From: Anisodus tanguticus
Lineage: Eukaryota; Streptophyta; Magnoliopsida; Solanales; Solanaceae
Assembly: GCA_034509755.1 (NCBI GenBank)
Contig: CM067543.1
Location: 58,398,653 to 58,462,652 of the forward strand
Direction of reading: 5' to 3'
DNA length: 64,000 nt
Below, one piece after another: positions 44,865-55,569 of the stretch. The stretch's first letter is position 1, and the number at the start of each line of letters is the position of its first letter. Under the pieces are notes generated by a model. The model did no database searches, was not told the origin of the DNA, and saw only the letters and a list, made by a program, of their open reading frames with translations. The position numbers and the translations under genes were made by a program.

Positions 44865-45889
44865 TGACTGATAGGAACATGTTTCATCCTGCCCTAACGG
44901 TTTCTAACATCAAGAGCGTTCTTCCTATTGTTCTTGAAATAGAAAACGTCCAATATGGGACGTGGGCAGAGTTGTTCAAAATTCATGCACTTGCACATCA
45001 AGTTCTCCACCACATAATTCCTCTGGCTCCTGACACGCAGGATGTACCCACCATGGAGGACAATCCTAAATTATGGATTAATTTTGATGCTACGGTTCTC
45101 CAGTGGATTTATGCCACTATCTCCGTCGACCTCTTACGAACGATTATTGAACCCAACTCTATGGCTATGGCTGCTTGGGATAGATTGCGTGATATATTCC
45201 AGGATAACAGGCATTCCCGTATTGTTACCCTTGAACAGGAATTTTCCCAAGTCACTATGCAGGATTTTTTGAACGTTTCCTCCTATTGCAAATGACTCAA
45301 GGAATTGGTGGACCAACTTTGCCTTCGCAACGTTGGTGCTCCTGTTAGCAATGATCGTCTCGTTCTACAGATGGTTGCAGGCATGTCTGAGGCCTATAAC
45401 GGCGTTGCTTCGATACTTCGTCAAAGTAACCCTCTACCGCAATTTTATCAAGCCAGGTCTATGCTTACACTAGAGGAGGCTGGTTTGGCTAAAAAGGCGG
45501 CTACTAGCGCTAACTCCGTCTTGATGGCCACGTCCAATGGTTCTCCGGCATATTATGAAAATTCCGGCCAAAATCGTAACAACGGTGGCGGTAAGAAAGG
45601 TCAGAATCGCAAGAATAAAAAAGGTGGTGGCCGTGGTGGCAATGGCGGCAGCGGTGGCGGACGACACACTGAGGGGTCACGGCCTGCTGGACCACTAGCG
45701 AACTGGCCATGGGCCAACTGGCCTTGGGCCAACTACCAGTGGCCTGCAACTTCTTCTCCACAAACAGGCCCTGGATACAATAATTGGGCCACTGCCCAAT
45801 CCAGGCCCAATTTCCAACAACAGTCAGGCCCAGTTTCAGCACTAGCAGTCTCGCCCAGTTGGGCCTTGGCCAGCCCCAGACATGTTTGA
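44865..45889 (+). pseudogene. Copia gag, nearly open
   Basis: The ATG at 44865 begins a gag whose UBN2-type region (WAELFKIHALAHQVLHHIIP, LRDIFQDNRHSR) is open to a TGA near 45294 and resumes after a small frameshift near 45320. It ends in a Gly/Asn-rich and Trp/Pro-rich tail (about 45580-45890). Only two small lesions separate it from a full frame. Confidence 0.85.
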
Positions 45890-45959
45890 GCATCGGCCAC
45901 AGCACACCTTTGCGGCTGAGGGGCCCACTTTCATCCCTTTTTCGATAGATATTGAAGCC

Positions 45960-48900
45960 GCAATGCATACGTTGGGATTAACTCCTGCGGATCCAAATTG
46001 GTACATGGACACAAGCGCCACAACCCACATGACATCCGATTCAGGTACTCTCTCGTCTTATTCCAATTTGAGCAACCCTCGTGGCATAATAGTTGGTAAT
46101 GGTAATACTATTCCAATTCGTGGTTATGGTCATAAAACTTTGTCTCCCCCCCCCCCCATCCACCCCTTATCTTGAAAAATACCCTTCATGCCCTTAAATT
46201 GATTAAAATTTTGGTGTATGTCCGTAAATTCACCACTGACAATTCCATTTCAATTGAATTTGATCCGTTTGGTTTTTCTGTGAAGGATTTCAAGACGGGG
46301 AATCCCCTCATGAGGTGTGATAGTAGGGTAGCTCTTTATCCTATCACGCCTAGTTCCTGTTTCTCGAGTCAAGTCTTGCCATCAACCTTTGCAACTCTAG
46401 CTCCTTCCTTATGTCATGCTCGTCTAGGTCATTCGGGGTCTTCTATTTTGTCTTCCTCAGATAAAAAAAAATTTATTTCATGTAAGGGTACGCGTAGTAT
46501 TCCGATTTGTCAATCTTGTTCTTTAGGAAAACTTGTTAGGTTACCATTTGTAGACTTTAATTCTCATACTTCAATGCCATTTAATATTATTCATAGCGAT
46601 TTATGGACATCTCATGTTCTCAGTTCTTTGGGTCATCGGTACTATGTTCTATTTTTGGATGATTATTCTAAGTTTTTATGGACTTTTCTAATAGCAAAAA
46701 AATCTCAAGTTTTTTCCATCTTCCTAAAATTTAGAGCATTCATTAGAACCCAATTTGAACGGAAAATAAAAAATATTCAATGTGATAATGGAAAAGAATA
46801 TGATAATGGGGTGTTTAGGGATTTTTGTGCTAATAATGGATCAATTTTCATTTTTCGTGCCCTCATACGTCTTCACAAAATGGGAAAGCCGAACGCAAAG
46901 TTCGTACCATTAATATCATTGTCCGAACTTTATTGATCCATGCTTCCGTACCCCCCTCCTTTTTGGCATCATGCTCTACAAATGGCTACATATATTCTTA
47001 ACATCCTTCCGTCCAAAGGTTTGACATATTCGTCCCCTCTTCAAATTTTATATTATAAGACTCCTTCGTATTTACATATTAGGGTCTTTGGGTGCTTATG
47101 TTATCCACTGTTTCCATCCACCATAATTAACAAACTTCAAGCCCGTTCTACTACCCCTTGTGTGTTTTTGGGTTATCCGTCAAATCATCGTGGTTACAAA
47201 TGTTTTGATTTATCGTCAAATAAAATCATCATTAGTCGCCATGTTATTTTTGATGAATCTCAATTCCCATTTGCCAAATTGAGTAGTCCCGTGCCAAGTG
47301 CGTATAATTTTTTGGATGACGGTATATCCCCGTATATTATTCACCACTTTTCGGAGGTGTCCCGCACCTCAAATCCACCAGCGGGCCCATAGTTCCAGAC
47401 ATTGTTCCCGTAACTGGACCAGTGACGAAAACTGGGCCAGCTTCCCAGCCCAGTAAAGCCACTGTTCCAGTAGCGGCACCCAGTCCAGTTCAGGCACCAA
47501 TTTCCAGTATTAGGCCAACGGGCTCACTGCTCGCTGGCCGATCCGTCTCGTGTCCCGCTAATTCTCAAAATTCGCCCAATTCTTCCCCGAGTCATGGACC
47601 AGTCACTCGTAGTCAACGGGTTATTTTTAAACCAAAAAGGCATTTTAATTTACATTCTAATGTTCTTAAATTACCCTTACCCCGTAATCATGTATTTGCG
47701 TTAAATGACCAAAATTGGAAAATTGTTATGACCGATGAATATAATGCTCTTATTGATAATAAGACGTGGGAGTTGGTACCCCGTCCATCTGGTATTAATA
47801 TTATTAGGCCTATGTGATTTTTGCTCACAAGGACAATTCAGACGGTTCGTTTGCAAGGAATAAGGCTCGGCTTGTGGGTGATGGTAAGACTCAGCAGGTT
47901 GGTGTAGATTGTGGGGAGACGTTTAGTCCGGTGGTCAAGACGGCTACCATTCGCACTGTACTCAGCTTGACTCTTTCGAAAGCATGGCCCATTCATCAGT
48001 TAGATGTGAAGAATGCGTTCTTACATGTTGATCTCAAGGAAACAATCTATATGCATCAGCCCTTGGGGTTTAGGGATCCCAAATATCCTAATCATGTCTG
48101 TTTGTTGAAAAAAGTCCTTATACGGGCTTAAGCAGTCTCCACGGACCTGATATAAGAGGTTTACCGACTATGTCTCGACTATTGGGTTCACTTACGCGTA
48201 GGTCGGATAATTCTTTGTTCATATATTGTCGTGGTTCGTCCTTGGCATATATCCTATTATATGTGGATGATATTATCTTGACTGCCTCTTCCAATGCATT
48301 ACGACAGTCGAAATCATGACCATGCTCACTTCTGAGTTTGCTATGAAAGACTTGGGGCCCTTGAGTTATTTTTTGGAGATTACTGTCACTCGTCATGCAG
48401 GTGGGTTGTTCTTATCATAGAGGAAGTATGCACCCGAGATCATTGAGAGGGCTGGTATGTCATCCTGTAAGTCCACTTCCACTCCGGTTGATACTAAACC
48501 CAAATTGGGTGTTGCGGCAGGCCCATCATACGAGGATCCGACCCGCTATCACATTCTTGCAGGAGCCCTTCAGTAACTTACATTCACGAGACCAAATATT
48601 ATGTATGTCGTACAACATGTGTGTTTGTTTATGCATGATCCCAGGGTTAAGCACATGAATGCGCTCAAATGCATCATTAGGTATATTCAGGGTACACTTG
48701 ACTATGGCTTGCATTTATATCCTTCATCGACGTCCACACTTATCTCGTATACAAATACTGATTGGGGTGGTTGTACATACACCAGACGGTCTACGTCGGG
48801 CTATTGTATGTTTCTTTTCAATAACTTGGTCTCATGGTCTGCGAAACGTCAGTCGACTTTGTCTCGATCCAGTGCCGAGGCCAAGTATCGAGGGGTAGCT

Positions 48901-49215
48901 AATGTGGTCTCGGAATCATGTTAGTTACGTAATTTGATGTTAGAGCTTCATTGCCCTATTCAGAAAGCAACATTGGTTTTTGCGATAATATTAGTGTCAT
49001 CTACCTTTCTGGTAATCCGATTCAGCACCATCGCACTAAACATATTGAGATGGACATTCACTTCGTTCGCGAAAAGGTTGCTCATGGTCAAGTACGCGTC
49101 TGCCATGTCCTATCCAGGTATCAAATTGCCGACATCTTTACGAAGGGTCTTCCCTCGGTCCTTTTTGAAGATTTTAGGGACATCCTCAGTGTTCGAAGAC
49201 CGCCCGCTGTGACTG
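45960..49215 (+). pseudogene. Copia pol remnant (protease to RNase H)
   Basis: Protease comes first; its active site reads DTSA instead of DTGA, at about 46007. A 12-C run at 46146-46157 (six C in the sister element) shifts the frame before the GAG-pre-integrase domain (46172 onward; LCHARLGHSG, CQSCSLGK). The integrase core shows HSDLWTSHV, IQCDNGKEYDN, and a frameshift near 46850. RT with LLYVDDIILT lies at about 48255, RNase H with STSGYCMF at about 48790, and HFVREKVAHGQVRV at about 49055. Stops at 47391, 47815 and 48130 add to the damage. Confidence 0.88.
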
Positions 49216-49223
49216 CGGGGGTG

Positions 49224-49484
49224 TGTTAAATATACATAATATACACACAATATACCTGTGTATATTATGTATAATTAAGGTATAATTCTCAGGTATTAGT
49301 ACCCATACCGTGGGCGGTCTCCTCTCTATATACAAACATGTAATTAATGTTGTAGTCTAATTAGTATTGTACACTTACCATACTTGTATATTTAGTCTCT
49401 AAAGAGAATAAGATTTTAGGAGTAGAATAGGAATATGATTCTCCTATTATGGAAATATTTAAATTGTATATATACTCTTTCAAC
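49224..49484 (+). repeat. 3' LTR of Copia 44449-52933, first part
   Basis: TGTTAAATATACATAATATA opens the LTR. A cleaner inverted repeat than in the 5' copy is visible: ATACATAATATACAC pairs with GTGTATATTATGTAT (about 49230-49272). The LTR resumes at 52894 after the hAT insertion and its duplicated 8 bp. Confidence 0.9.
49477..49484 (+). repeat. 8-bp TSD of the hAT transposon
   Basis: CTTTCAAC here and at 52894-52901, perfect. The 5' LTR carries the same site once (CTTTCAAG, near 44703). Confidence 0.9.
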
Positions 49485-52400
49485 TAAGGCTGGCCAGTGG
49501 GCCGGGACGGCCCGACCCGACCCCGATTAGTATTAAAAAAAACGGTAGCGGGACTCGAACTGGGACGGGACAATGTCTCGTCCCGACCCATCTCGAGCCC
49601 GCCCCAGGCCCGCCAGACCCGAGCCCGCCCCGATCTCGCCCGTAGTCCCCCCTTTGCAAATATAACCGTTGCACCAACGTCCATTTTAGATTTTGACCGT
49701 TGGACAACGACCATTTTTTGCCTCCCCCTACCCCTTAATATTTATTTTTAACCCATAAGTTATTATATTTACACTTTAACCCAATTTTCCAACTATAAAT
49801 AACTCATTTTCTCTTCATCTTTCTCACAAATCCTACAATCTCTCTAATATCTCAATATATCTCTACAAGTCTACATTGTTTACTAAATAATCAATTTTAT
49901 TTATTCATTTGGGAATTGGGAGTGAAGTTGGCAACTAGCTTGAGGATTTTCCATCGAGCAAAGTTTCAATTTTCAACCTCTCGATTACACGTCGACGTTA
50001 CGTTCGGCGTTTGGTACATTCGTTCCTTCATTAAATTATTATTGTCTGTTTATTTTATTTAGCGCACTTAATTTTATTATCTTTAATTATTTATTATCAT
50101 AATTAAAATGAAAGGATTAAGAGGTATGTTTAAGGGTAAGGGTAAGGGTGCTTCTTCTAATAGGGGCAACCAGGGCAAGGGTACTTCTTCTAGTCATCTT
50201 ATTCCTACACAGGATGATTTTGTTGATACTCAACAATTTCCTACAATACCATTAGATTTAGACGAGGAGCTATTTTCTGGAACTCAAGAAGACTTTAATT
50301 TAGACGATGATCTAGATGATACACCCACTAATGTTGATGACAACACACCCACTAGTGCACCTTCAACTGAAATGCCTCTTATTCCCCCTAGTATGAGACG
50401 AGGTCCAGCAAACTGACCATTAAAATCAGATGCATGGATATTTTTTGATAGGGATGTAGAGAATCAAGTAGCTAGATGTAAAATTTGTAAAAATATTTTA
50501 AAATTTAAAACTGGAAAAGGTCACGGTGGGACGGGGGGTTTAATTAGACACGTAGTAAGTGCTCATCCAGCTAGGTATGCCCAATACCAGGCTTCAAAAC
50601 CGGGTGCGCAAACGCCCGCTCTATCGGGACAAGGTTCACATACTGATACTGTCCCGGACCAAGTAGAGGGTCAAATTAACCCCACGACGGGGGGAATTGT
50701 AGGCCCTAAATACAATAAACATAGAGATAGGGAAGCAATATCAAAATTAGTTGATGTGGAGGGTTTGCCTTTTTCATTTCCTTCATCTCCCGGTTTTATT
50801 CATTACATTAGAGATATATATAATCCTGCTTTTAACGGTTTTTCTAGATCAACTGTTAAGAGAGATGTATTTAAATTCGCACATGAATATCAACAATATT
50901 TACATTAATCATTATATCATTTTAATGGCAAGGTATCTATAATGTCTGATATAGGTTGTAGTACTAACAGCCATGATTATTTAACGGTAACTTGTCATTG
51001 GATAGATTATAAATGGTCTATGCAAAAACGTATCTTAGCGTATAGATATATAGATGACACTGGTACTTTTATTGCAGATAATATTTATCAAGTGTGACAT
51101 TATTATGGAATAACCGATAAAATTATGACTATTACATTAGATAACGCTTCTTCTAACAATTACGCTATTACAATTTTAAAAAATAGTTTAACTCCATCTT
51201 TTTCAGATCATTTTCATATAAAATGCGCGTGCCGTATATATAACTTAATTGTAAATGATGGTCTATCACTTTTTCAAGACATTCTTAGTAAAATACAATT
51301 TGCTATAAACTTTATTTTTAAAGTAATAGAGTACAACGAAGAAAAGAATATAAAAAAATTTGTCACGATTGTGGACTACCTTATAGAAAAATTCCAGAAG
51401 AAGTATCCACTAGGTGGAATTCTTTATACGAGCAACTACTTGTTGCTTATGACTATAGAAAACCTATAACTTTATTTTTTAACTCTCATAATCAAAATCC
51501 AGCTGATATGATTGTAGATAGTGATTGGGTAAAAATTTCCGAACTTATTATATTTTTAGAGAAATTTTTGCAAGCAACAAAAGAAATTTTTGGTATATAT
51601 TATCCTACTATTTCAACTATGTTGTTTTATATAACTCTAATATTTTTATTACTTAGTGAATATATGAAAAAACCAGCTTATATGGAAGCTATTAAAAAAT
51701 GTTTATCAAAATAAAAAAATATTTTATTTCTATTCCCACTATTTATATTATTGGTGCTGTATTAAATCCGACTATTAAAATAGACGGTACTAAATCACTA
51801 ATTAAAACTATTTACGATTGTATAGAAGTTCTACCACCTCCAAGTCTCAAAAATCTAAATCACCCACCAATTATTGAACAAACTAAAGAAGAAGTGTTGT
51901 CTAGCGTAGAAGACCAATGCAAAAAAATATATAGGTTTTACCAACAAGAAAATGCTAGTAACTTACCGGCTTCCATACCATCTTCTTCATCTTCAACACA
52001 ACCTCACAAAAGACATGATGTTTCTGCGGCTAGTATTGAAAGCCTCAGAAATAGAATGTGCGGCCATACCGCTACTAACCAAATTAGCGAGTTAGATATT
52101 TTTATTTTGCATGGTTCTGTACCGTACCAAGAAGTTATCAATGAAGATGGACATGAAGACTTGCTGAAATACTGGAGGGGGAATGAGAAGACCTTTCCGA
52201 TACTTTCAATGATGGCCTGAGATGTTTTGAACATTCAAGCGTCATCAACTGCGTCTGAAAGCGCTTTTTCTGCCTGCAGATATCAAATAGGAGACCACAC
52301 ACTCATTAGCCGGAGACAGCTTGGAAATTGCAGTATTATTCAGAGATTGGATACGAGCAGAGCGGAGAAGGTGTGGTCAACCGGAGATCAACGAAGAAGA

Positions 52401-52893
52401 AGACGAAAACTACAACAAAATCTTATCCGAAGGTAGTGAAAGTGACATGGATCAATTTGACCAACAAATACCAATTCCAACCGAAGAACCACAAAAAATT
52501 GTCAAGCAATTAGAACACGTTTTTTTAGAATGTAAATTTTTTAATTGCAATTTTATTATGTAATTTGCAACTTTTGGACAACACCACAAAGTTGCAATTT
52601 AGACAATTGTATTTGTATTACAAAAAAATAATATGTCTATTAAATAATATAAGAGGCACAAAAACAGCATTGAGATGTTTTTATTACATTATCTTGTCTT
52701 GTTTATTGAGTTTTTTTAATACATATGTTATTAAAAAAAAAAAAAGGAAAATCCGCCGGAACTCGCCCCGACCGCCAAACCCGACCCCGCCAGACCCGAC
52801 CCCACCCCCTTCGCCCGTCCCGCCCCGACCCCGACCCCGCCAGACCCGACCCCGACCCCACCAGACCCGAGCCCGGCCCACTGGCCAGCTATA
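49485..52893 (+). mobile_element. hAT transposon (Ac/Tam3-like), degraded
   Basis: 3,409 bp bounded by inverted repeats sharing CTGGCCAGTGGGCCGG, with an 8-bp TSD. Both subterminal regions are C-rich with many GACCCG/GCCCG hexamers (about 49500-49650 and 52750-52880), the usual transposase-binding arrangement. It encodes one transposase on the plus strand, now broken. Confidence 0.92.
50108..52440 (+). pseudogene. hAT transposase (BED finger, RNase H-like, dimerisation domain)
   Basis: The ATG at 50108 starts an Asp/Thr-rich N-terminus with a lysine-rich head (GKGKGASSNRG). After an in-frame TGA at 50414 a BED zinc finger follows (about 50417-50590; CKIC...HVVSAH). The RNase H-like region continues through 50750-51700 (SRSTVKRDVFKF, LTVTCHWID, ITLDNASSNN, FHIKCACRIYNLIV). 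The C-terminal hAT dimerisation block, ASSTASESAFSACRYQIGDH, lies at about 52236-52295, then the EIAVLFRDWIRAE-type tail. In-frame stops (50414, 50907, 51096) and frameshifts (about 51470, 51710, 52300) inactivate it. In the family, the enzyme excises and reinserts the element; RICESLEEPER/DAYSLEEPER-type domesticated proteins share these domains. Confidence 0.88.
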
Positions 52894-52933
52894 CTTTCAA
52901 CTAATGAAAATAATCAATGGATTATTTTTTTCA
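52894..52933 (+). repeat. 3' LTR of Copia 44449-52933, terminal part
   Basis: After the second TSD copy the LTR text resumes (TAATGAAAATAATCAATGGA) and ends TTTTTTCA at 52933. Both LTR parts minus one TSD copy give 293 bp, against 294 for the 5' LTR. Confidence 0.88.
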
Positions 52934-52954
52934 GTCACACTCTCCTTATCATGG

Positions 52955-53985
52955 AGTTTAGATATCACTTTCTTTTTCAAAAAATACAGCTTTTCACTTA
53001 TAAATTATCTCGAAAACTCACTTTAAAAATTAAACTTTATTATAATTTCTTATTTCCTAATCAACTTTCAAATAAATTAAATATCATCTTAATTACTGAC
53101 GTGACAAATTTAAAAAAAAACTCAGCGCGTAAATGACAAAAAATTGAAGACGAAAACAAGTGGGCCCCACTTTCTCTTATTTGTTTGATCCCTTCTTCAG
53201 CACAAAATTATGGGCAAAGAAGATCCAAAGAAGAGATCGATCCTCCGTCTTTGGTGAACCAGAACAAGAAGATAAAGTAGTTCATACATTAATTAATTCA
53301 AAATCTGATGAAGCTGATTTAATATCAAATACCAAATTCCTCGTTCTGAAAAATGACTGGTTAATCTTTGAAATAAGATTGAATCTCATGTTGTGGTAGA
53401 GCATATGGAGTAAAAGTGAAAGGAGAGCCGCGGCCAAAAGGGCCAAAACTTCGATATATACATAGCTATGCACAATTTCGTCGGAGTGGGGTTGGTAGCG
53501 CCGTTAATGGCTGAGTTTCGTCGGAGATGGCATCTCCGGCGAGGCCTGGCAGTGACGAAGGAAAGCAAAGCAAAGGGGTTGGGGTTGTTGTGGTTGTTGA
53601 TCGGAGCTCAGAAAATAGGGAAGGGGAACTTGTGGAGCGTGGTGGTCGTGGTATTTGGCCGGAACAACGGAGGAAACAGCCGCTTGAAGAACCTCCGCAG
53701 AATAGAACTCGCCGGAGACAATGGATAAACCGGAATTGATGACAATGTCTATGAAAAAATGACGTGCAGGAAGAAAAAAGAAATGGAAGGTGGATTTGTT
53801 ACTATCTGACGTGTCAATGAGATGGCTCGAGTGTATATCATCTCTTTGGTATAAAATGATATTTAATTCACTTAAATTGTTTATGAAGGTATATAAATAT
53901 TCGTAAAATATAATTATTAAAGTGAATTTTCGAAATAATTTTAGGAGTGAAAAGATATATTTTCTTTTTTCTTTTAATTCATTTT
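52955..53985. mobile_element. Candidate Pack-MULE with about 140-bp inverted termini
   Basis: The left arm (about 52960-53105) and right arm (about 53810-53970) are imperfect inverted repeats. Shared blocks in order are CTTTTCACT, TTATCTCGAAAACTCACTTT / ATTTCGAAAATTCACTTT, AATTAAATATCAT and GACGTG(A/T)CA. The outer flanks are T/C-rich and hint at a 9-bp duplication (TTCTTTTTC-like) but are not decisive. The interior (about 53156-53775) is much GC-richer than the arms and coding-like, with no transposase. That is the layout of a gene-capturing Mutator-like element. Confidence 0.6.
53156..53775 (+). pseudogene. Unrecognised captured gene-like sequence in the candidate Pack-MULE
   Basis: Overlapping plus-strand ORFs at 53160-53399, 53468-53728 and 53527-53739 show high GC and Arg/Gly-rich or Val-rich translations. 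I cannot assign a protein family or choose a frame. Acceptor- and donor-like sites exist but no convincing exon chain. It is probably several host fragments joined, as is typical of Pack-MULE interiors. Confidence 0.4.
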
Positions 53986-54136
53986 AGGAGAAGCTGACAA
54001 GAATATTATGATATAGGCCGAACATCACAGAATTGCAAAAACTGCATCTCTAATTATTAGTTCTCATTAATTTATTTTTTTTCATAGTTCTCATCAAAGC
54101 AACATACAAAGTTCGTTAAACAACCAAAAGTTAGTA

Positions 54137-54638
54137 TTTTCTCTGTTTCATAATAAGTGTCATCTTAACAACAAAAAAATTATTCCAAAAAATGTGTCAT
54201 CTTAGAAATTTAAGATATAAATTGGTTACTTTTTCCTACTATATGCTTAGACAAAAACTCGCAAACTCTCTATTCAAAAAATATTTATTGACATGTTCTC
54301 TATTCAACATACCCGTTTCTCTTATTTTGCTCGTACTTACGCTTTGTCTTGAGCCGAGGGTCTCTCGGAAACAGCCGCTCTACCTACCAATGTAGATGTA
54401 AGGTATGCGTACACTCTACCATTTCCAGACCCCACGTTGTGGAAGTTCATTAGGTATGTTATTGTTGTCTCTATTCAAAACATAACTGATTACTATTCAT
54501 GCATGCTTTAATCAAAAGAAAAAAATAATTTACTTTTATTATATAGGAGTAATTTGGTGGACTTTCCGTTGCATTATTGATTTCTTAATATGTGTTTTAG
54601 CTAAAATAACACTTATTATGAGACCAAAACAAATCAAA
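54137..54638. mobile_element. MITE with a nested SINE
   Basis: The left end TCTGTTTCATAATAAGTGTC faces the right end GACACTTATTATGA-like inverse (about 54608-54625). The element would be about 330 bp without the SINE at 54308-54467 and its duplicated site. TA dinucleotides lie near both ends, compatible with a Stowaway type. Confidence 0.6.
54297..54478 (+). mobile_element. SINE, 5'-truncated or heterogeneous, with 11-bp TSD
   Basis: The body is 54308-54467 (160 bp). TCTCTATTCAA is repeated exactly at 54297-54307 and 54468-54478. The 3' half (CTTGAGCCGAGGGTCTCTCG, GGTATGCGTACACTCTACC, CCAGACCCCAC...) with a TTG-rich tail is a widespread Solanaceae SINE 3' domain as I remember it. A clear pol III box A/B head is not visible. 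Confidence 0.8.
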
Positions 54639-54759
54639 GTATATTTAAGGAACTACTTTTAAGTTTGAACCTATCCTTAAATATAAGAGGCCATCTTTAT
54701 CAATTTTATTTCTTTTCCTATAATGACTTTCTTTTGCTTCACAAATTATAGGACATATT

Positions 54760-54970
54760 TAGTATTTTCCAAAAAAATATTTTATTTTTCTTATTAGTTT
54801 GTTTAAAAAAAATTACGTCTTTCTATATTTAGAAATAATTTAATTTTATGAGATGACACAAATATCTAAGACTTATTTTGAATCACACATTTCAAAAGTC
54901 TTTCTTTATTTCTTAAACTTCGTGTCAAGTCAAATTAAAACAATTTTTTAAAGACATAGAATATTAAATA
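54760..54970. mobile_element. Degenerate Stowaway-like MITE
   Basis: The interior matches the MITE at 37966 closely (TTATTAGTTTGT, ATATTTAGAAATAATTTAAT, AACTTCGTGTCAAGTCAAAT), but the CTCCCTCCGTCC-type ends have decayed. Confidence 0.7.
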
Positions 54971-55569
54971 ATAATTGTAATTATTTTTAAAAAGTATTTA
55001 AGGAAAGAGTAAAGGAAATCTTGTTGTCATAAGTCATAACTCATAATGCGTATTCCAAAATATTGTAGTTCTCTTTCAAAGAATGGGTAACTCTTTGTAT
55101 GAAGAGCAAAAAAATAAAATTGAAGATGTAGCTAAGCAAAACATTGGAATCAACACAAACTTAACTAGAGGCAGGACATAATAAAAAAAAAAGATTCAAA
55201 TAGACAATATGTAGTTGAAATATAATCTAAACTTGTTAGAGAACTTCCAATAATATTACTTTTGCATTATATATAAATTCACTTTTGCTTTCTTGGTATG
55301 ATAATGATATGGGTTGATCTATCTTGTGAAAACAGAAGTAAAATCAAGAAAGAAAGTACATTCTTTGTGGCAACTAGCTTATAAATGACACCATTAACTT
55401 TTCATAAAGAGTTAGTTCTAAACACATAGTAATTACGTAAGTCTATAAACATACTTACAGGGGAACATATTGATGCCTTACTATTGTGTTTACTACATTC
55501 ATTTACTTACTTACATTCGTTTATATACATACACAAGCAAATATTTATAATTATAGTTCCCCTTGTACC
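54971..55569 (-). other. 3' UTR and flank of the DEAH12-like gene
   Basis: Non-coding, AT-rich sequence downstream of the stop codon at 55570-55572 of the minus-strand gene. No other gene is seen. Confidence 0.45.

Larger units (their letters stand above)
44449..52933 (+). mobile_element. Copia retrotransposon with hAT transposon in its 3' LTR
   Basis: The 5' LTR is 44449-44742. The 3' LTR starts at 49224 and is interrupted by a hAT element at 49485-52893, resuming to 52933. The 5-bp flanks are CTCAC (44444-44448) and GTCAC (52934-52938), one mismatch. The primer site TGGTATCAGAAGTC starts at 44743. Internal coding is collinear with the element at 10394-17454 but lacks both composite hAT insertions found there, so it serves as the reference for the empty sites. 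Confidence 0.93.
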
